Shown here in pieces: positions 17,506-28,800 of a DNA stretch of 29,817 nt. How positions within the stretch are numbered: position 1 is the stretch's first letter; each line of letters begins with the position of its first letter. The translations under genes were made by a program, and so were the position numbers. Source of the stretch: Micractinium sp. NFX-FRZ (taxonomy: Eukaryota; Chlorophyta; Trebouxiophyceae; Chlorellales; Chlorellaceae); NCBI GenBank assembly GCA_029339195.1, contig JAPTJF010000607.1, positions 1-29,817 on the forward strand, given 5' to 3'. Below the pieces are notes generated by a model. That model was not told where the DNA came from and made no database searches. It saw nothing but the letters and a program-made list of their open reading frames with translations.

Positions 17506-19965
17506 ATGGCAGCCACGGGACTGGCCCCACCGCGTGCTCGCGCTGCCGCATCCGCAGCGCTCGTCGCTTTCGTGCTTTCGGCGGTGCTCATGCTGCAGGC
17601 TAGTGCTCTTGTGCGCTGCATCAGTGCGATCGGAGCGGGATCTGGGCTCCCAGCCCTCTCCCCAGCCCTCCCACCCCTGACCCGCCGCTGGCACCGCTTG
17701 CCGCTCGCCCCAACGTGCAGGCGGCCAGAGGGCCCCGCAGCAGCCTGTCGGCGTCCTTGTTGATGAGCACCCCGTTCAAGGCGTTCCACGGCGGCAGCAT
17801 GCAGCCCATGCAGCCTGGCGTGGGGCAGGCGTGGCTGCCTGGGGGCGCGGACAGGACAACGCTGGGTATCGGAGGTACAGACTTGAGCCTCCCACGCCAG
17901 GAGCCGCAGCCGGTGCCAACCGGCAACAATGCAAGCTACGTTGCCGCCTGCATTATCGTCAAAGGTGAGCCGCTCTGTTGAACAAAGCCAGTTGTGTCTT
18001 CTTGCGTGTGTGCCTCCGCCTGCCTGGGCGCCAGCCCGCTTTTGTTGGGCTCCGCTTTTGACGCATTCTGTGCCATGCTGCCCTGCCCCAAACTTTTCCA
18101 GATGAGCATTGCGACATTCGGGAGTGGGTGCTTCATCATGCGACGCTGGGCATTGAAAAGTGAGTGTGGCAGAAGCTGTCCTTTTTAATAGCGGGCATGA
18201 TCAGGAAGCGCAGATCTGCCTATAGTAGAGGGGCAATGGGGAGGGCAGGGGGCTAGCACACTCCCAGCGCTCCTGGCGCTCCCAGGAGTGTGATACGCCG
18301 CTCAAAGCAATTACTCTGCAATTCCAGGGAACACATGACACCACATACCTTCCCTTCCTTTCTGCCCTCTCCTCCTGTGCCCTTATTGACTCGCCTTGCT
18401 TGCTTGCCTACCTGCTTGCCTGCCTGCCTTGCAGGTTTTACATATTTGATACCGGCCCGGAGAAACCAGTGTTTTGGGTGTTGGAGGACTTCATAAAGAG
18501 CGGCCTTGTTGAGTACAAGTGAGCATGGGCTTGGGGTTGTTGACAACAGCCCGGTTTGAGAGTCGGTTAGAAGGCAGAGAGGAGCTGGCAGGATGACGGC
18601 GGGGGAGCATGCACTCGGGCGAGGGCTGGCCGGAAGTCGGTATGGCTGCCATTGCCTCACCACGTCTCCTTCTGGCCGGCACAGGACCCTGAGCAACCAG
18701 ACAAAGGAGATTTCTTTCGAGCCGGCGCTGCCAGGGAAGGGCATCAATTGGCAGACACCCGCCTACAACTATTGCTTGAACACGCATGGCCAGCTGCACC
18801 GCTGGTTGGGTGAGCAAGCTGTTGTTGCCCTTTGCATACTTGCTGGCTGGAGAATTGGCCCCTCACCTGGCGGCTAGCTTGGCGCAAAGGCCTTGCCACC
18901 CTCCACCAGGCATGTTGCTGCGCTTGTCGCTGTTGTGGCTGCCGGCATTGAATTATGCTAACCTTTCTTTTTTCCTCTTGCGTTGCCTCCCATTCATGCG
19001 CAAATGGCAGCGTTCATTGACGCTGACGAATTCATCATGCTCGAGAGGGGCGTGCCTTCCCTGCCATCGTTATTGAAGGAATTTGAAGCCAGCCCCGCCT
19101 TGGTATTGCACTGGCAGCTTTTTGGCCCTAGCGGGCATCTCCAACGGCCACCGCTGGGCGTGCTGCGCAGCTACACTCAGTGTTGCACACGCGAGCACAA
19201 ATGGCACGTTTGGGTGAAGAGCATCGTGCAGCCGGCACTGACCATGGGCGTGGCTAACACCGTTCACCGGTTCATTCACCCGGAGGGCATGACTCCAGTG
19301 AATACCCAAGGCGCCCCGCTGGATGGGCCAAGGGTTAACAAGAGCGACCTGGTGAGTAAGGTTGTTTGATGGGCAGGAAATGGAGGCTGACACAGAGGCA
19401 CATCTGGCGCTGCAAGTGTGTGATGTGATGGCATGCCCTTGTGCCCTTCTGACTCTTTGCCCAATCCAGCCGTGCACTGCCATTGCATCTGCAAGCCTTG
19501 CCGCCAAATTTTGAAAGAGCCGCACTCACCTCCGTGCCAGCCAGTGCCCCCACCTGCCTGCAGCACCTCATCACCCACAAGGGTGCCTGGCTGGCTCATT
19601 ATGTTTCCAAGTCGCTAGCAGAGTTCGCGTTAAAGATGGAGAGGAAGGGAGGCAAGGGCAACGCTCGCACTTTGGACCAGTTCATTGAATGGATGAAGAA
19701 GTGCACCGACACGTGCACCTACGGCGTGCAGCTGGGGCAGTGGCTGGCAGCAAGATATGACCTGCAGAGGCACGTGCCACCACGCTGCCTGGAGCCTATT
19801 GCATGGCCGCAGCAGCCGAGAGAAGCAATGGCAGCAGCGACATCGGGAGAAGATGCGCCAAAAGCAGCGGCTGGGACGGGTGGTGGCCGCAAGGCAGCCT
19901 GCAATATAACAAAGGCGGCAGAGGCAGCAGGCGATGCAAACGCAGGGAACACCACAAGGTCCTGA
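17506..19965 (+). CDS. Glycosyltransferase family 92 (DUF23) type II membrane protein
   Basis: Seven exons (17506-17610, 17721-17964, 18102-18159, 18435-18518, 18685-18809, 19011-19351, 19564-19965) join to 1359 bases, 452 aa, with all phases matching. The start ATG has a good context (GGACCATGG). Residues 17-35 form a hydrophobic anchor after a short Arg-containing tail, as in type II Golgi enzymes. The GT92 core runs from about residue 108 to 400: VAACIIVKDEHCDIREWVLH, then LGIEKFYIFD, then AFIDADEF near 206-213, whose DxD-type acidic residues should bind metal and nucleotide sugar, then VHRFIHPEG and GAWLAHYVSKS. Plant relatives include galactan synthases; the acceptor here is unknown. The C-terminal ~60 residues are low-complexity and rich in Ala and Gly. 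The first intron is the least certain. It is the only gene on this strand within the MYND cluster. Confidence 0.92.
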
Positions 19966-20562
19966 GCTTTGAAAACAAATGTATGGGTATTGCCACCTTG
20001 TTCTCATATCCAATCTGATATTTTTTGTACATGTTTCCCATGAAAGGCTGGATCAAAACGGTTTCTTTGAAATGGGCGTGACCCCGCTCGATGGCGTGGC
20101 CTTCCCCTGCACTGCGTGGATTTGCTTACCTGTCCCACTCGTGGGTGGGCCCTCTCAGAACCATTCTGCTTGCTTGTCAAGTACTCCACCTCTCCGCTTC
20201 TGCTACCCTATGCTCTTAGTTTACTTTGTAGTCCTCAACGCAACGTGTCAGCCTCCGGTGGCCCCTTGGCGCATCTCTCACACGCTAATCTTGTAGACAT
20301 GGGTTATGTCAAACTGAATGCAAGGGGAGGCATGTCAAGCATGCTACTCACAAGGCAGAGGCCCCGTCAACAGGGCGGCAGTTTCCATCACCCCGCCTTG
20401 TTTTGACAGCGTCTTCAAAAAACCGACCCAAAGATATACGGAGCTCACACGTAAACTCAAATTCATACGGGAGACGAGAAAATGAACATTGCAAGCACCA
20501 CAACATGCTGCTTGCACCAAGTCCAAACTCCTGCTGGCCCGTTTCTCTGGCTGAGCTGGCTG
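19966..20562. other. Convergent intergenic spacer, AT-richer, holding two 3' UTRs
   Basis: This lies tail to tail between the GT92 gene and MYND gene B. It is the least GC-rich part of the window. No TGTAA is seen on either strand, so neither transcript end can be placed. I see no gene in it. Confidence 0.55.
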
Positions 20563-23500
20563 CTACTGCGCTGCCGCCCCAGCAGCCGCTCCTGCCCGTA
20601 GCGCCGCCAGCGCAGCGCACACCTTGCGGTGGCCCCCCGCCCGCCAGTCGGCTGTCTGGCAGGCCGGGCAGCAATAGCGCACCGTGCGGCACCCACTGCA
20701 CCGCTTGCTGCCCACAAGCTGGCCACAGTCCGGCCCGCCCTGGGCGCCCAGGTTGGCGCACAACAGGTTGGCGCAGCCGCGGGTGGCCGCCGCCTGCGCT
20801 AGCTCCAGCGCCGCCGCCGCCTGCTGCTCCGGCTGCTGCCAGTGCTCTTGCACGGCCGCCGATAGTACTCCGGCCGGGGGCAGCAGGCGGTCTTCGAATG
20901 CTGCGCGAGCCACAGCGCATGCCATGTTTGTGTGCGCAGGCAGCGGCGGCGGCGCTGCTGCCAGCTCGGCTGCTGCTGCCAGCACGTCGACCGGCACCTG
21001 GGCTGCTGGTCCGCTGCCGTCTGCGGCCGCCGCTGTGCAGAGGTGGTCGGCCAGCCCCGCCATGAGCTGGTGCACCGAGGCGTGAAGGAGACGCACCTGC
21101 CGCGGGGCAGAGCAGAGCAGACAGCATGCACTTCACGATGTGGTGACCACAATGTGGGCAGGGGCGCATTGAATGTGACAGGTTGTGTCGCAGTGCCAGC
21201 ATCACTTGTTTCTGTGGACCAAGCCCACCCTTGCCATGCCATGGCAGTGCCCCCCAGATCCTCAAGCTTGTAGCCCTCCCAGCACAAGAATCCGAGAATC
21301 CACGCACCAACCCGCCAAAGCAGGCACTTACGTGGAAGACACGTGGCTGCTCTGCATGCTGCGCTGCGGGCGTGACGGCCAGGCTGCCCTGCAGCAGCTC
21401 GCTCAGCAGGCCGCGGCTGATGACGTCGGCTGCCAGCCGAGGTGCACGAGCAGCTGCGGCCGCCACACGGGTCGCCACAATGTCCACCTGATCCTTGGCC
21501 TTGCTGGTTCCAGGCTGGCTCTGCAAGCAGGCACAGCAGGCGCAGCATGGGGTGCGTGTGCAAGCTGGGCATTTTCTGGGGAGACCAGGAGGCACTGCAT
21601 CGTCAAGGTGGCACGGGCGCAAGCAGGCTGGCACACAGCGGCAAAGGCAGAGTGGGAGATTTTTCTTGGTGCGCCTCTCTGCTCACAACTCCCACCAGGC
21701 ATCGTACCTCTCCATCCCACCTGCCCACCCGCCTGCCCCAGCTCCAAGAATCAGTAAGGTCGCGCCTCACCTGCGCTGCCCGCAGCACCACGTGTGCCGC
21801 CGTTGCCAGCAAGTCGACGTGCTCGCCCTTGCACAGCCACGGGCTGCAGATCTCCATGCAATCTGCCACCGACTGGGACGCCTGCTCAGCTTTAGCTGAG
21901 TCCACCCCTCCAGCCGTGCTGCCGCGGCCCATCCAGTGCTCAAACACCACGCCCATGGCGCCCAGGTGCGCTGCAGCGCTGGCTTGCAGCTGCCTGTGTG
22001 TAGGAGGGGGGGAAGTGAGGCGGGGGAGGCACCAAAGTCAAGCCACGGCAGTTGCGCTGGATGGCTGCTTCGAGACAGCCTGGCACACTGGGCAGCCTGG
22101 CACGCGGCAGCAGAGGGGCTGCCAAGGTGTGAAGCAGGCCTGCAGGCGCACTGCAGGGCGCCGAGCGTACTGACCTGGATGGGCTGTGCGGCGGCGCTGT
22201 GACCGGGGCGGTGGGGTCGCTGAGGTGGAGGGCGGTCCACAGGGAGTCGGTGAGAGCTGTGGCAGCCAAGGGGCACCAGTCGTCTGGCACGCCAGCCTCC
22301 TGCCCGCCCCCGCCTGCCAGCGCCGCAGACCAGCGGTGCACGAGGCGGCAGACGGCGGCATGCACCGACCGCATCTGCGCTGCGAGCTCCGCGCGCTCCT
22401 CTGGCCCCACCGGCTGTCCCTCTGCCAGCGGCGGGGCGAGGTAGAGAGTGACCGTGGTGGCCAGGCAGGCTTGCAGAGCCAAAAAGGTCTCCGTGGGGGC
22501 GGAGGCCAGGAAGGGAGCCACGGCGGCGCACACCTGCGCTGCACTGGCCACCGAGCGGGTGAGGGCGCCGGGCTGCCAGCTGCCGCCCGCACGCGCCTGC
22601 CTCTGCGCCACCTGGCGAATGTAGACCACAACAACGTTGATGTGCCCAATGGCCTGCCTGACGCCCTGCCGCCACTCTGTCAGTTCCGCCTGCTGCACCC
22701 GCCCTGCCTGCACCGCCTCCTCTGCCCGCGCTGTGACCTGCAGAAGCCCGTCGGCGATGCGCGCCAGGGCCGGCAGCTGCTGCACCGCAAGCTGTGCTGC
22801 GTGGCGGTGCACCGGCTGCGCCACCTCTTCAGTATTATCCAGCTGCTGGCCGAGGAAGAAGAGCAGGCGGCCCCAGGCAATTGCTGCCGTCACCGGCACC
22901 TGGTTGGCTCCGTCGCCAACCGCCGCCGAAGGCTCAGGGCAGCAGCTTGCAAGCAGCGCTGCCAGCGCATCCAGCATCTGCGTGCCGCTGCCGCCCAGCA
23001 CCGCGCCCCGCTGTGCCGTCACCAGGCAGGGGTCGGAGAGCAAGCTGAGGAAGCGCAGCAGCTCATCTGTGTCGGCTGTGTCGCCGCTGCCAGCGCTGCT
23101 CTCGCTGCCACCGCCGCTGCCGCCGCTGCCAGAGCCGCTGCTGCCGCCAGCCTGTGCTGCCTGCTCCGTGGCTGTGCGGGCCAGGGCCGGCAGCAGCGCT
23201 GCCAGCTGCTCCTGCTGCTCATCTGCCGCCTGCAGCGCTGCCTGGTGCCTGCTGAATGCATCGTGGCGTAGCAGGCGGCAGAGGGTGTCGGCAAGCAGGT
23301 GCAGGCCCCTGGGTGCGGTGGGCAGGGGGGCTGCGTGAGGCAGGGAGGCAGTGGGGTGCAGCTCACGTCATTGCAAGGGTAGGGGAAGAGTGCAGTTGGC
23401 ACCGTGTGGGGTCGACGCAAGGTGGATTGCCAGGGGAGCACCGCTCGCAGGGGGGAGTGAGCAGGCCTGCAGGTGGTGGTCGCTGGCGGGCAGGCGCGCT

Positions 23501-24502
23501 CCTTGGGGAGGCGCCACCCTGGCAGTCAAGCACACATGCGTGTGAGCAGCGCCCACCTGCCTCCTCCAGGCCCAGGCGGAGGAAGAACATCATCGGCCCC
23601 AGCCAGCCCACAAGCTCCTCGGGGGTGACCACGCTGGCCGCAAACGCCGTCATGGTGCGCTCGTGGCCGGGCTCCGGTGCCGCCAGCAGGTGGAGGAGAG
23701 CATGCATGGCCACAAGCTGGGTGTTCACCATCCTTTGCGTCATGGCCAGCACGCCCAGCATGGCTGCTCGTGAGCCGTTGCCGGCTACGCCCTCAGCCGG
23801 GGCGTTGACCGACCGCAGCAGGTACGTGCGCCCGCTGCTCACGATCGTGCGGCCGCAGCGCGCCCAGCGGAAGAGGTCGCTGCTGTTGCTGGTCAAGCGG
23901 CTGCGGGCTGACAGCAGGCTGCCGCCGGCAATGGTGAGCATCGCCAGCTGCAGCCATGTGTACTCTGCCCCCCTGCGCACTGCCTGCACTGCCCTCATGT
24001 CAAGCTGAGCCAGCGCCCCGCCCAGATCTGGCAGCCGCCTGCGGGGTGGCGGGACGTTGGGGGCAGGGCAGGTTTGACAGGGGAGGTGGCGAGGGACGCA
24101 GCCTTCTTAGGGTGTGCATGCGGCATCTGGGAATCTGCCACCTTACGTGCCATGTCGGCAGGTGCGCATGTGGGCATCTGCCCCCCAACGTGTAAAGTGG
24201 GCCGGCGGTGTGGCCGTCGACGGCAGGCACCCTGTGCACGTCACGCGGCCAGCGGCAGCCCTGAGGTGCTGCGTAAACGCTCACAGGTGTGCACACCATA
24301 TCGGGTTGATGCGACCCTCTCACCTCACAATTGCTGCTTGCGCAGCCTCCCCTGCGGCATCCCAGGCAGCATCGGCGGCTCCCATGATGGGCTGCACATG
24401 GGGCAGCAGAGCTGCTGCCACCTGGCAGCTCTGCGCTGACGGGGGTTCTCTGTAGATGCGTGTTATCTCATCCAATAGAACCGACAGCGTGTGGAGAGCC
24501 AT
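20563..24502 (-). CDS. MYND-finger protein, paralog B (920 aa)
   Basis: Six exons in transcript order: 24502-24324, 24038-23557, 23330-22175, 21993-21771, 21520-21332, 21096-20563. Intron phases are again 2, 1, 2, 0, 0. The exon 3 acceptor was placed at 23331 because the nearer AG breaks the frame. The protein starts MALHTLSVLL. The MYND finger occupies residues 851-903 with all eight ligands (CANLLC, CSGC, YCCPAC, HRKVC). Exon 2 has the family motif NSSDLFRWARCG. A Gly/Ser-rich linker at about residues 282-304 interrupts the helical region and is much longer than in paralog A. Exon 4 starts G|QLQASAAAHLGA, matching C (G|QVQACAAAHLSA) with the same 223-base length. Function is unknown beyond probable protein binding. 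Of the three, its finger region is the most different. Confidence 0.9.
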
Positions 24503-24760
24503 GGCTGCAGCTGGCCTGCTGGCGAACAAAAGTGTGGCAGCGGACGGGGATTCTGAAGGGGGCGGCAACAAGGCGGGCACAAGGCGGCAGTGAGGCGGGC
24601 GGCCAGCCCCGAAAAGCGGAGTGCAGGAGTTGCGGCGCAGCGCTGTCCAAGCCGAGGATGCTGACGCATGGCGCAAGGCCTTCCGCAGCCGACACGCTTA
24701 GACACGAACTCGGCGCCTGGCCGTGCGATGCAACCTGGCTGGCCCGCTCCAAGTGCATAC

Positions 24761-25000
24761 CTGTCGATGAAGACAATTGCAAAGTGCAGCAGCGGCCGTG
24801 CACGCGCCTGCAAGCACAGCTTCTGTCCGCACAGCGCACCCAGCGCAGCCGGGTGTGCCGCCACGAGCGGCGGCATGAGCTCTCACACATCCCTCGTCCT
24901 CAGGAAGGCAACCTGTTTCCCCATTGCATTTACAATCCATCGCACAAAAATGCGCTCATCCAGTAGCTGTTGCAGTGCTTCATGCCGGTGCCCTGGCCGG
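24761..25000 (-). pseudogene. Orphan exon-like segment broken by one TGA
   Basis: On the - strand, between an acceptor (CACACACAG) at 25003-25001 and a donor (AG|GTATGC) at 24760, there is an 80-codon open stretch with a single stop, TGA, at 24885-24883. The two halves include LLDERIFVRWIVNAMGKQVA and ALCGQKLCLQARARPLLHFA, which look like real protein. I do not recognise the family. It lies just upstream of MYND gene B on the same strand. Its end phase would allow splicing to an acceptor at about 24519, giving RPAAAMALHTL, but the stop argues against its being coding. It may be a decayed exon of a neighbouring duplicate. Confidence 0.45.
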
Positions 25001-25073
25001 CTGTGTGTGCACACACCAGTAGCTGCGCTCACTTCCAAGCCCCAACGCTTCCCCAAGGCACCACTACCCAAGC

Positions 25074-25088
25074 TTTACATGTGTTACA
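25074..25088 (-). terminator. Two TGTAA polyadenylation signals for MYND gene C
   Basis: TTACA on the + strand at 25074-25078 and again at 25084-25088 gives two TGTAA signals on the - strand. They are the first such sites beyond the gene C stop at 25804, which implies a 3' UTR of about 715 bases that includes the inverted-repeat element. Confidence 0.55.
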
Positions 25089-25145
25089 TCAATGTCATGG
25101 GTGAATTATGGCAAAGTCATCACCCAGACATGGCCTCATTGCTAT

Positions 25146-25779
25146 GGGAGGCTTCGTGTCAAATTTGGGCCTTCACGAACATAGCATAGGGGTCAGGGGG
25201 GAAGGGAGGGTAGGGGGGAGGGGGTCTGGACGCCTCCTGACAATGTACCCGGTGTACCCCTCAGGGGGTCGGGGGGGATGAAGGGTAGGGGGCAGGGGGG
25301 CTGGGCCCCTCCAGGCCACCAGGCCCCTCGGGCACCGGACTTTCCACCCGAACCGGCACAGGTGTAGGCGCTAAAACAGGGCCCAATTGGCTCTTCAGGC
25401 CAGTGCCATCGGCCAGAATGGCGGTTGCAAACGTCCTTGAGGGGCTGCCTTGGGTGAAGGCCAAGGCCGAGGAGCACGGGCGGGGCCGGGCGCCCCCCGC
25501 CTGCCGTCACCGCCCCCGCCAATGCAACTTATGCCCCTCAATGCACGCCCTTTAACGTTTGTTGTTTTTCTTTAAGACCCTAGGCATGTTGTAAATTAGA
25601 CACTGCGCCCTGGTGGTGGGTGTGGGGGGTCTGAAGGTGGTGGGTAGGGGTCAGGGGGGGCGCACCCCTCCTCAAGACCATGGGCATGGGGGGCAGGGGG
25701 GCTGATGGGGGTTAGGGGCCAGGGGGTCTGGACCCCCCCCCTATGTTCGTGAAGGCCCAAATTTGACACGAAGCCTCCC
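25146..25779. mobile_element. Non-autonomous element with 39-bp perfect terminal inverted repeats
   Basis: The 39 bases at 25146-25184 (starting GGGAGGCTTCGTGTC) are the exact reverse complement of 25741-25779. The 634-base unit is flanked on both sides by TAT, allowing for one extra C on the right, which may be a 3-bp target duplication. The interior has no transposase. It is made of G-rich tracts with repeated GGGGTCTGGA and AGGGGGGC motifs and a central less repetitive part (about 25360-25600). It ends 24 bases from the gene C stop codon, so gene C transcripts must carry it. The size and structure fit a miniature inverted-repeat transposable element; the superfamily is not clear. Confidence 0.7.
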
Positions 25780-25803
25780 CTATAACGTCTGACTGCTTCA
25801 ACC

Positions 25804-28800
25804 TCATTCTGCCTCAGCTGCCCGCGAGGCCGCCAGCGCAGCGCACACCTTGCGGTGACCACCCGCCCGCCAGTCGGCTGTTTGACAGGCTGTGCAGCAG
25901 TAGCGCACTGCCCGGCAGCCGCTGCACCGCTTGCTGCCCGCCACCTGCCCGTAGTCGGGCCCGCCTCGGGCGCCCAGGTTGGCGCACCGCAGGTTGGCGC
26001 AACCACGGGTGGCCGCCGCCTGTGCCAACTGCAGCGCTGCTGCCGCCTGCTGCTCCGGCTGCTGCCAATGCGCCTGCAGTGCCTCTGCCAGCTGTGCGGC
26101 TACCGGCAGCAGGCGCTGCGTGAATGCTTGCTGCACCGCACTGACTCGCGTCGGCGCTGTGCCGGGCTGCTGGGCCGCTGCCGCCAGCACATCGGCGGGC
26201 ACCTGCGCAGCCGGGCTGCTGGCGTCTGCTGCTGCTGCCTCCCGGACGGCTTGGGCCAGGCATGTTACCACACTATGAAGCACCGTGTGCAGTTCAGCCA
26301 CCTGCGGCCACGTCAGCAGCGGGGGGAATGAGGTGCCCTGTTGCACGGCTGCAGCGGGGCGTCTTCAGCACAGAGGGCCGGCCCTGGGCAGCAGGCAGGG
26401 CGCACAACCACAGCCGCTGACACATGGCAGGCAAAGATGGCAGGCAGCTTGGGTCTACAGGGTGCAGGCGGCACATCCCGTTCAGGGGATACTTGCCCGT
26501 GCATGCCCGATCGAGTGCTGCCACGCCCTGTTCAGGCTTTGCACACACACCCGCCCCGTGTGCACGGGGCACACAACTCACCCGGACCAGGCGGCGCCGG
26601 CGTAGGGCCACAGCCTCGGCACTGGACCCGCCCTGCCCAGCCCCCCGCTCGCCGCCCAGGCTGCTCTCCAGCAACTCAGCCAGCAGGCCGCTGCTGACCA
26701 GGGCGGCGGCCAGGGGCGCCGACCCCGCCGCATGCTTGATGATCACTTGTGCAGAGGTGGGGCTCTGGGTGGTGGCATGGGGGTCGGCAGCCACGGCATC
26801 CTGCAGCGACAGCGATTGAGGGCGGTTGGGCGGGGTGAGAAGGCTGCAGGCGTGCAACAAATGTGAGGGGATGGGCGGGGGCACAGAGGCCCACCAGCTG
26901 GCGCCTGCCTCACTGCCTCACTGCTTCCCAACCCGCTGCCTTACGCCCGCCCCTCCTCCCTCACCCGCTGCCTTACCTCGACCTCCCTCCCTAACCCGCC
27001 TGCTGCCTGTCACCCAGCCCTCCCCATCCGCGTCTCGCCTGCCGCCTAATGCACACCTGATGCCACGCTGCTGCCGCTTGCATGCAACTGTGCCCACGGA
27101 CCCACCTTTGCAATGGCAAGCAGCCGGTGCAGCGAAGCCACCAGGCACTCGCTGTTCCCGCCCAGGAGCAGCCAGGAGCTGCCGAGTGTGGCGGCATCCG
27201 CTAAGGCCCGTGCCGCTGCAAACGCTTCGCCGGCGCAGAGGCCGCGTGCCTCCTCACCTCCCGGCTCCCACCGGCCCACTGCCGGTGCCGCTGCGCTCAG
27301 GTGTGCTGCTGCGCAGGCCTGCACCTGCCTGCGCAAGGTGGTATGGAAGGCAGCGCCAGGCAGCGCCAGGCAGCGTGCATGCGCATCAAGCAGAGTGCGA
27401 GAGGCGTTGTGTGCACCAGAAGGGGCCATTCGGCCAGCTCACTATCTCGCGCGGCACCGGAAGTGCAGGGGCAGCCTCCCGTCCCCTCACCTGGGCGGTG
27501 GGACACCCTCCGTGATGAACGTGGCACTCAAGCAAGCCCACACATTGAAGATGTGCTGCAAGCTGCGCAGCAGCTGGGCTGCCTGCCCAGCTGGCAGGTT
27601 GCCTGCTGACGCGTGGTGGTGCACCAAGCGGCAGGCGGCGGCGTGGAGAGTGCGCATCTCTGTGCACAGCTGCTGCTGCTCAGACTGGCACCCAGGCAGC
27701 GCTCCCCGTGCCAGGAGGAAGAGCGCGTGCGTTGCTCTCAAGCATGCGACAACAGCTGCCGGTGCGGCGTCTGGCGCTGCGCTCGCCAGCTGTGCCGCCG
27801 CCAGCCCGGCGTGCACAGCACCGGCCAGGGGAGCAGCGCAGATCTCCTCTCCCCGGCCGTCAGCTGCCCACTCCTGCGCCTCGACAATCTCCCAAGCCAG
27901 CGTGGCTGCGCCAGACATGCCCTGAAGGCAGGCCGTGGCCAGCTGCCTGGCATCGTCTGCTGCCGCTGGGTGCAGCCCCCCAGCAGAGGGCTCCGCAGCT
28001 GCCACTGCTGGCAGCAGCTGCACTGCCACGCTGGCCAGTGCTGGCAGCGACTGCACCGCCTGCTGAACTGCACGCCCATGCCACGGCTGCCGCTCCTGCG
28101 TCCACTCCATGCTCTGCAGCAGCGCCTGGCACAGGCGGCCCCAAACGGAGGCGCAGACGGCCAGCAGCAGGCAGCGGTGTGCTGAGCCTGCTGCTCCCGC
28201 ATCAGGGGGCAGGCGGGCGATGCTGGCCAGCAGCGATGGTACGTCATCAAACAGATGAGCACCCGTGCCGCTCTGCACCAGCGTGAGCAGCAGCCTGTGA
28301 AGGCACGGCACTGACAGGAGGTTGAAGAGGCGGTGTGAGAGCATGAATGCCTCGCCCTGGCTGGTGCCGCCGCCATCATCACCACCGCTGCCGTCGCCGC
28401 TGCCGGTGCCATTGCTGGCGCTGCCGCCGCCGTCGCCACCGCCACCACTGCTGCCGTCTCCCCCACCGGTGCTGGCGCTGCCTTGCTGCTGCGCCGCCGC
28501 CTCATCCAGCGCCGCGCGGGTCAGCGCCGGCAGCACCGCCGCCAGCTGCGATTCGTGGCGCACTGCCAGGGCTTCCTGGTGCCGGGCAAACACATCCCAG
28601 CCCAGCAGCTGAGGCGCAATAGCGCCGAACAGCGCTGGGCTGTCCTGCAGCGTTAACCCTGCACCCACCCGGGGGGAGGCAGGGGGGAAGAGTCTTCAAG
28701 ACACTGCTGCAGTCTCAGTCTCACTGCAATGCCTATGCAAGCAGGCCAGCTGCTGAGTGCAGTGGGCAGTGAGGGCAGCGGCACGCAGGCCAGAGCGCAC

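Noticed and set aside
22186..23271. A 361-codon + strand open frame.
   Set aside because: It is antisense to exon 3 of MYND gene B; its translation is low-complexity and has no counterpart in A or C.
24883..24885. Selenocysteine at the TGA of the orphan exon.
   Set aside because: No SECIS element or known selenoprotein context was recognised, so a decayed exon is the simpler reading. Listed only as something to exclude.
25596..26006. A Pro-rich - strand open frame overlapping the end of gene C and the inverted-repeat element.
   Set aside because: It is the alternative frame of the MYND exon joined to G-rich repeat DNA; composition alone explains it.
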